DNA from: Limnephilus marmoratus | Lineage: Eukaryota; Arthropoda; Insecta; Trichoptera; Limnephilidae | Assembly: GCA_917880885.1 (NCBI GenBank) | Contig: OU862913.1 | Span: forward strand, 26,855,286-26,919,285 | Length of the DNA: 64,000 nt | Direction: 5' to 3' | In this document: positions 58,318 to 64,000 of the stretch, piece after piece | Numbering within the stretch: position 1 is the stretch's first letter | Layout of the letters: every line of letters starts with the position of its first letter | Notes under the pieces: generated by a model | Told to the model about the DNA's origin: nothing | Databases searched by the model: none | Seen by the model: only the letters and a program-made list of their open reading frames with translations | Position numbers and translations under genes: made by a program

Positions 58318-59036
58318 TCACAGTCTACAATCTTCAATAATAATCTAGATGATTGTTTTATTTACTTCAATCAATCGTTTCACGCAGACAGCCAATTGCC
58401 TGAAACATTACATTGATGCGAAGAATTGACACTTTGTTTTTAACTATTTATTATAATTCACGGGAGTTTAAAATAAACTAAATGGATAGATAATTCAATT
58501 ACGAATACACTGACGTATAAATATGCAATAAAAATCGGAATTAAACCAACACTTTCGCCATTTTAACAAGCCCTCGCCCGAGTACAAAATTTAAACATCG
58601 ACAAATTGACATTGAATATAAACCATATATAGGTATATAAACAATATTGAATTTTAGAAGTTTCGAGGAAAGTAGTTTGGCTGTAGTAGGTCGATTTGAG
58701 ACATCTATTGATAAAATGGGAAAGTATTATATCAGCTTACTAACAACGCAGACCGCAAATTGCGGGGAAATTTTTATAAAAAGGAAGCTAAACTTGGCTA
58801 ATATTATTAGGCCACTTCATTTGGATAGGGAGCATATTATTTATGATAGGGAGCTTCACTTTTTAACCTTGTTCTGAGATACAGATAATATGAAGTGTCA
58901 AAGTTTGCAAAGACATGCCGCACTGATACTGATGCACTCATTTTATCTATATAACAATTTCCGATTTTGATGTGGAATCTTGTGTAAAGTATTTTAATTG
59001 AAAATATGTTAATGGAATATATTTAAATATGACGTA
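57972..59036. other. Mostly intron and upstream sequence
   Basis: Contains proposed exon 1. Plus-strand ORF 58647-58877 has no family signature. No core promoter for the protease gene could be assigned. Confidence 0.35.
58284..58317 (-). CDS. Proposed exon 1: start codon and leader
   Basis: Eleven codons plus one base (MYLSNVMAVLC) followed by a good donor, G|GTAAGTG. An in-frame TGA lies immediately upstream, so the first ATG at 58317 is the natural start. The stretch is hydrophobic and could be the beginning of a weak signal peptide continuing into exon 2. Phase 1 fits exon 2. It is short and its intron is 3.9 kb, so chance cannot be excluded. Confidence 0.4.
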
Positions 59037-59038
59037 TA

Positions 59039-59820
59039 GGGTCACAGGGGGCACAGTGGAACGAAAAACGTATTTCGATTTTTAGAAAAATAAACCTTTA
59101 TTCAATCAGTTTAAAATCTTTTATAAAATCTTAAGTGGTCTTTGATTTATCATTGCAAAACAAAAAATATGAAAAAAAATGTTCATAGTAAAATAATTAC
59201 AGGCATTTTTCCGAGATCAGAATTTTGTTCCACTGTGCCCCAGGTCTGGGGTAGAGTGAAACACCCCTAGGGGCACAGTGGAACATACCTACATAATAAA
59301 TCTAAAAATTATTCAGTAAACTCAGGAATTATTCAGGAAATTATACATTCTTAAGATGCGTTGTGGAAAGTACAAAATGTTGGCCTATCGTTTTGTTGAT
59401 GTTTGTCTTATTTATTATTCCTTATTCCACTGTGCCCCGTTCCAATGTGCCCCACACCCAATTTCATGAAAACAAAAATTATCAAATTTTTTAGGTTAAC
59501 CTTAAGGTTATGTTTTGTTGTAAAATACATCATAAATTACATACCAGATATACAGTTTAAATGTCACTTACCAGTAGCTACGATATTTTGAGTAGATCGA
59601 AAAAGATTATACAATAATTTATAAGAAATGAATGCCGAAAAACCGATTTCCTAAAATATTTAGCGCGCGGCCCAAACAACTTCACTTTGACAACTGAATA
59701 AAAATGGCCGCTTGTGCTCTTAATTTTGATGTTAATAAAAACAATCGAAATGTAAGATAGGGAAAGAGTTATTGTTGGTGTTTCACTCTGCCCCGCGTTC
59801 CACTGTGCCCCCTATGACCC
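59039..59820. mobile_element. 782-bp MITE with TA duplication
   Basis: Ends GGGTCACAGGGGGCACAGTG and CACTGTGCCCCCTATGACCC, flanked by TA at 59037-59038 and 59821-59822. The subterminal CCACTGTGCCCC motif recurs inside (about 59231, 59428, 59440), in both orientations. Confidence 0.82.
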
Positions 59821-59822
59821 TA

Positions 59823-60638
59823 CGTCCCATTTTAGAACATACCTAAACATTAAAGACAAGTTAGTTTATTTATTTGAAAAAAAAAATCGTATGACGTCAT
59901 CGACGTTCTGTTAGATGCCGCTGTGACGTTTATGAAGATGATGGTCTTCTTTTAGATCATCTCAACGTGGGCGATAACGCCCCCTTGTGGGCGTTTGAGA
60001 TTGTCAGGGGCGGTAGAAGACGCAGAGAAAATTAGGGAGCTTTGAGACTGTTAGGGGGGCGGTAGAAGTTGAGATGGTACAGGGAGAGGGAGGGCAGGTA
60101 ACAAAAATGGTATAAAAAAGACAAAAAAACACGCTTATCACGTACTAATAAAGCAAAGTAATCTTTAACATTGGTTAATTTTTGATATTGTATGTATTGT
60201 AATCATTTTTATCGTGATATTCAGATCTACATTAAATTGGATGAAATGAAATTCTTACATATTTTATGTAACACCCATTTATATATATGTGACCAGCAAT
60301 GGGCGGAATTAGCAGCCTAGCAAAAATAGAAGAAGAGGAAAGGTTTCCGGTTGGAATTGGAAGAAGAGAACGGAGAGAACTGAACTGCTAGTTACGTCAA
60401 ATTGTGTTTGAATCATAAATAATTATATACAGAATACAGATTATTTTTTGACATTTTCCTGCATACCAAGTTATTTAGTGTTACAATATAATATTTTCAT
60501 GTTACGTGTATCGTGTATTATTATTATCAAGAATTGACACTACATCATGAAGGCAAGAAAGAAAGAGGTAGCAACCCGGTACTTAAAATATAAAAGAATT
60601 GATATTTTTTAATTGCTAAACAAAAAGGTATAACCAAT
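59823..60638. other. No gene recognised
   Basis: Includes two GGGGCGGTAGAAG blocks at 60006 and 60056 and otherwise A+T-rich sequence. Confidence 0.35.
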
Positions 60639-61305
60639 CTTAATATATAAAACAAAGTCAGGTTAGTTACACTATTTATAACTCGAGAACGGCTGGACCG
60701 ATTTTGATGACCTTTGATTTGTTGGATTTGTATCCGCCCCGGATAACAGAATAACTATAAATTCACGAAAAAGAAAGTTATGAAGAAAATTCATTTCCTC
60801 ATACATTTTGTATGGAACGAATTTTCATCTTTTGAAAGAGCTGCAGCAATATTGTGTTAGGTATAATATTTAAGTTTGCGTGAATTCCAATAATTCAAAA
60901 ACGTCAAATGTCAATGCGCTGATTGTTTTGCTTTTGTTTTTAAACATATAATGCTGCCTCTCTTTCTTACACACTAAATGTCAACAGTCGAAAATGAGAC
61001 AAACGGTGAACGTATGTCTGCACAACTACAGGAAAACAGTCACTTCTTTTCAAAACATTCAAAGCACATAATTGTGACGTGGGGTACCTATTGCAATTCG
61101 GTGAAGTCAATCAAATACATCTTCTGCAAATTTGTCACAAAAATCAGCATTTATGGCTGTTTTTGGCCTTGCTGCCACGTGAATTTCATTTCTAAATTCA
61201 TTTTGAATAATCATTTCAACTTTAAAAAAAGAAATTAATTCAGCTAATAAGTTAACGCTACAATTATTGATTCTGAGGCGGTACGAAGTTCGCCGGGTCA
61301 GCTAG
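60639..61305 (+). mobile_element. Non-autonomous Helitron, 667 bp
   Basis: 5' TCTTAATATATAAAACAAAG after an A, followed by AACTCGAGAACGGCTGGACC; 3' GTTCGCCGGGTCAGCTAG before a T. Confidence 0.75.
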
Positions 61306-61849
61306 TAATTATATATATTTTAATCGATTTATTGATTCCGTGACAGAGTTGAACCCTCCCCTCCGTAAGTAAAAAAAAATTGGGGGCTCTAGAATGGTTT
61401 ATTCTCAAAGTGGGCAGTGGGCAAAATAAGGTTGAGAACCTGTGTTTAAGATGATAACCGTAGTTGAATCAATCGAAGGATATGATTATTTACAGGACCA
61501 CAGTGGTATAGGTACTTGCTAGTTTATTTTATGAAGGCAACCGAAGTTAAGTCATTCAAAGGGGTTTGTCAATTAGTTGAAGAACCCTTGAGGTTGTTTT
61601 TTTCCATCCAATCTTGTCTTGCAATCCAAGTTCTACGGTTCATTGAACCAGAGTTACAGGCAAAATCACAACCGAAATTAGCAATTTATTATTGATTTTT
61701 GTTTACCACTACCGCACAAGAGTCCCAACTGCTCCCAACCGCCTGGTTTCAGTAAGATTACGGCAACTTGTTAGATATGTTTCAGGGGATGTGGTGTGCA
61801 GTTTGAATTATTATTATGCGTAACCGATTAAAATTTGTTTTATAATTTA

Positions 61850-62502
61850 CTAGCCGACCCGGCCACGCCTTTCTGTGGCTAATAAAACACAGCGTCATCT
61901 ACTGGATGGTTATCCAACCTTTATAACCAACGCCGTATTTGTGTTTATCGCAAAGAGACAGACAGATGCCGCGGAGGACTTTAATTTATAATACCTACGT
62001 AGAGATGGTGTGAAAGATTATAATAATGTGCATGAAATGCTTGGGGTAACTGAAGTAGGTATATAAGTTAATAAGGATTAATACTGTATCCGTCTAAATA
62101 ACTTTTCAATTACTTACCGCAATGTACGTGACCATTTTTTTAGAAGATAGAAAGGGTATAGTAAGCTATCCGTAAAAGATAGATATATGCCATCGCGAAC
62201 TTTTTTGTAGATCTATAAAAGAGGAATATCCCACCATGCATTGTTTTGTTATCCCAAAAGGATTAGGCAGCGTTTTCGATGAAAGCTACCAGGCGGCTTG
62301 ACTTTTTACGACACTTATAACAATTATCGTTATGTTTCAACCAATTTACACAAATCCTTGACAAATTATATACCTAAACCTTCCTCACGAAACACTCTAT
62401 CTATTGGTGAAAACCGCATGAAAATCCGTTTAGTAGTTTTCGAGTTTATCGCGAACAGACAGACAGACGGTGCGGGGGATTTTGCTTTATAATATGTAGA
62501 GA
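61850..62502 (-). mobile_element. Non-autonomous Helitron, 653 bp
   Basis: Minus-strand 5' TCTCTACATATTATAAAGCA after an A, 3' GCGTGGCCGGGTCGGCTAG before a T. Carries GTCTGTCTGTTCGCGATAAA near its start. Confidence 0.75.
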
Positions 62503-63070
62503 TTATTTGTGGTCAAGCCAGTTGTAGTTAGTTGAATTGTGGTTAAGCCAACAGGATGTTTATCCTGGATTTATAAAAAAATATTTGATAAGTCAGTATC
62601 ATTTATATGTACTTCTACGATAGTAGGTACTTGTAATAATAGGCAAAGGAGATTACAGGATTGTAACAGTTCGTCCTCTTCTTTCTCATGCGTCTTGTTT
62701 GAAAACGAAAAAGACCGAAGATACTAGAACTCTGACGCAATCTTTCGCCAGCGGCGCGGCACCGGTAGCTTGTAGCTTCGTTCCTTTCTTATAATTCGTG
62801 GCTCGGCTCGCAATCATATTCGCAAATGTATACGCAGCGTAAGTATTGCATGTTGTATCCGCGGACAATTTGCTCTAGTAAGAATATCTACTCCGGATAG
62901 GCACACGGAAACGCTCACAAGTCGCGTACTGATTCTGAATATCTTTGCATTTTTGTTAATTCCAACTGTGGCCAACTGCATCCTAGCACAAAACTGCTCA
63001 ACTAAATGTTTTATTTCATTTAAATAAAAAAAATCACTTCTCTTCTCTGGTCTCTACATCTCTTCTCTAC

Positions 63071-63707
63071 ATCTCTACATATTATAAATTAAAGACCCCC
63101 GCATAGTCTGTCTGTCTGTCCGTTCGCGATAAACTCAAAAACTGCTGAACGGATTCATGCGGTTTTCACCAATAAATAGAATGTTTCGTGAGGAAGGTTT
63201 AGGTATATAATTTGTCATGGCTTTGTGTAAATTTGTTGAAACATAACGATAAAATTGTTAGAAGTGTCGGAAAAAGTCAAGCCGCCTGGTAGCTTTCATC
63301 GAAAACGCTGCCTAATCCTTTTGGGATATAACAAAACAATGCATGGTGGGATATTCCTCTTTTATAGATCTACAAAAAAGTCCGCGAAGGCATATATCTA
63401 TATTTTACGGATAGTTTACTATACCCATTCTATCTTCCAAAAATGGTCACGAACATTGCGGTAATTGAAAAGTTATTTAGACTGATACAGTATTAATCCT
63501 TACGTTAGTTACCCCAAGCATTTCATGCACATTATTATATTCTAACACACCATCTCTACGTATTATAAATTAAAGTCCTCCGCGGCATCTGTCTGTCTCT
63601 TCGCGATAAACTCAAAGAGGGCGGTGGTTATAAAGGTTGGATAACCATCCAGTAGATGACGTTCTTTTTTATTAGCCACAGCAACGCGTGTCCGGGTCAG
63701 TTAGTTA
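63071..63707 (+). mobile_element. Non-autonomous Helitron, inverted partner
   Basis: Same family as 61850-62502 in the other orientation: TCTCTACATATTATAAATTA at the start, GTGTCCGGGTCAGTTAG at the end (CTAG mutated to TTAG). A second internal start-like TCTCTACGTATTATAAATTA lies at about 63555 and in the partner. Confidence 0.7.
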
Positions 63708-63824
63708 AAATATAAATTTATTGGGTGAGTATTTTAGGTACCTAAAACTATGCAGATTCGTGGTAAGTAATATTTTTTTAAACAATAATTTGATTAAAAA
63801 AATACCCTCAATTAACAACTATTC

Positions 63825-64000
63825 ACACTAACCCCCACACAGGTGGCCCACGAGAAAAAATAATTCCCTCAGGTAGTGTGTGGAGGATCTTTTTAAGGAA
63901 AGGAAGAAGAGAAAGTTCTGGGAAGGAATAAAACATGGGGGGATAGGAATCTAGGAATTGATGTAACCAGGGTTGACTGACGCATGAATCCATCCCTCCC
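63825..64000 (-). mobile_element. Ra retroposon, cut by the window end
   Basis: CACACAGGTGGCCCACGAG, partial hairpin, then GGATAGGAATCTAGGA and CATGAATCCATCCCTCC. Confidence 0.65.

Overview
The window is eukaryotic, A+T-rich and dominated by transposable elements, with one large multi-exon gene on the minus strand. Arthropod origin is clear from the gene family (modular serine protease, CLIP domain). The paired repeat motifs GGAGTCGGTGTCAGCC and CGACTTCAAAAAGGAGGAGG are ones I associate with moths and butterflies, so Lepidoptera is the best guess. That is an inference; no species can be named from this sequence.

The gene: 19 exons can be placed by eye between 58317 (proposed ATG) and 9761 (stop), all on the minus strand and all with GT/AG borders. 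All 18 intron phases agree, giving 2595 coding bases, or 864 residues. The predicted protein has two halves. The first half (exons 1-9) resembles the modular serine protease (ModSP/HP14) that starts the insect Toll and melanization cascades: sushi domain, second Cys-rich CCP-like ('wonton') module, then a protease domain with complete His, Asp and Ser. No LDLa repeats are seen. The second half (exons 10-19) is a sushi domain, a six-cysteine CLIP domain, and a protease fold in which all three catalytic residues are replaced (Arg, Ser, Thr) and the Cys42-Cys58 pair is lost together. The halves join through a good splice donor at the end of the active domain (37793) and a 37-base exon (36656-36692), in phase. 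Either this is one tandem protease-pseudoprotease protein, or two neighbouring genes whose borders happen to be phase-compatible. This is the main discovery candidate.

The rest, by region. 1-9.7 kb: a PSQ-type helix-turn-helix scrap, a nearly complete non-LTR retrotransposon (724-3588 ORF), an 862-bp ZBED5-like hAT relic, and two decayed LINEs. Just past the stop codon (9.4-9.76 kb) are degenerate tandem copies of the end of the last exon. 9.9-18.4 kb (last intron): a 5.4-kb hAT-bounded composite (10755-16161, perfect 8-bp target duplication) containing a second LINE with an intact ORF2 and several nested LINE pieces. 18-36 kb (pseudoprotease exons): many SINE/LINE 3' ends sharing one hairpin, a 107-bp-arm hairpin, three minisatellites (45, 63 and 71 bp), a hAT nested in a SINE, and a PIF/Harbinger relic. 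36-54 kb (active-protease exons): hAT MITE, foldbacks, a solo LTR with its own core promoter, an 1.8-kb Helitron and a mini-Helitron, and an inverted LINE pair. 54-64 kb: a mariner relic inside a SINE, a hAT-in-LINE-in-TIR-element nest, a TA-flanked MITE and several Helitron-like elements.

No tRNA, rRNA or CRISPR locus is present; tRNA-like stretches are SINE heads.
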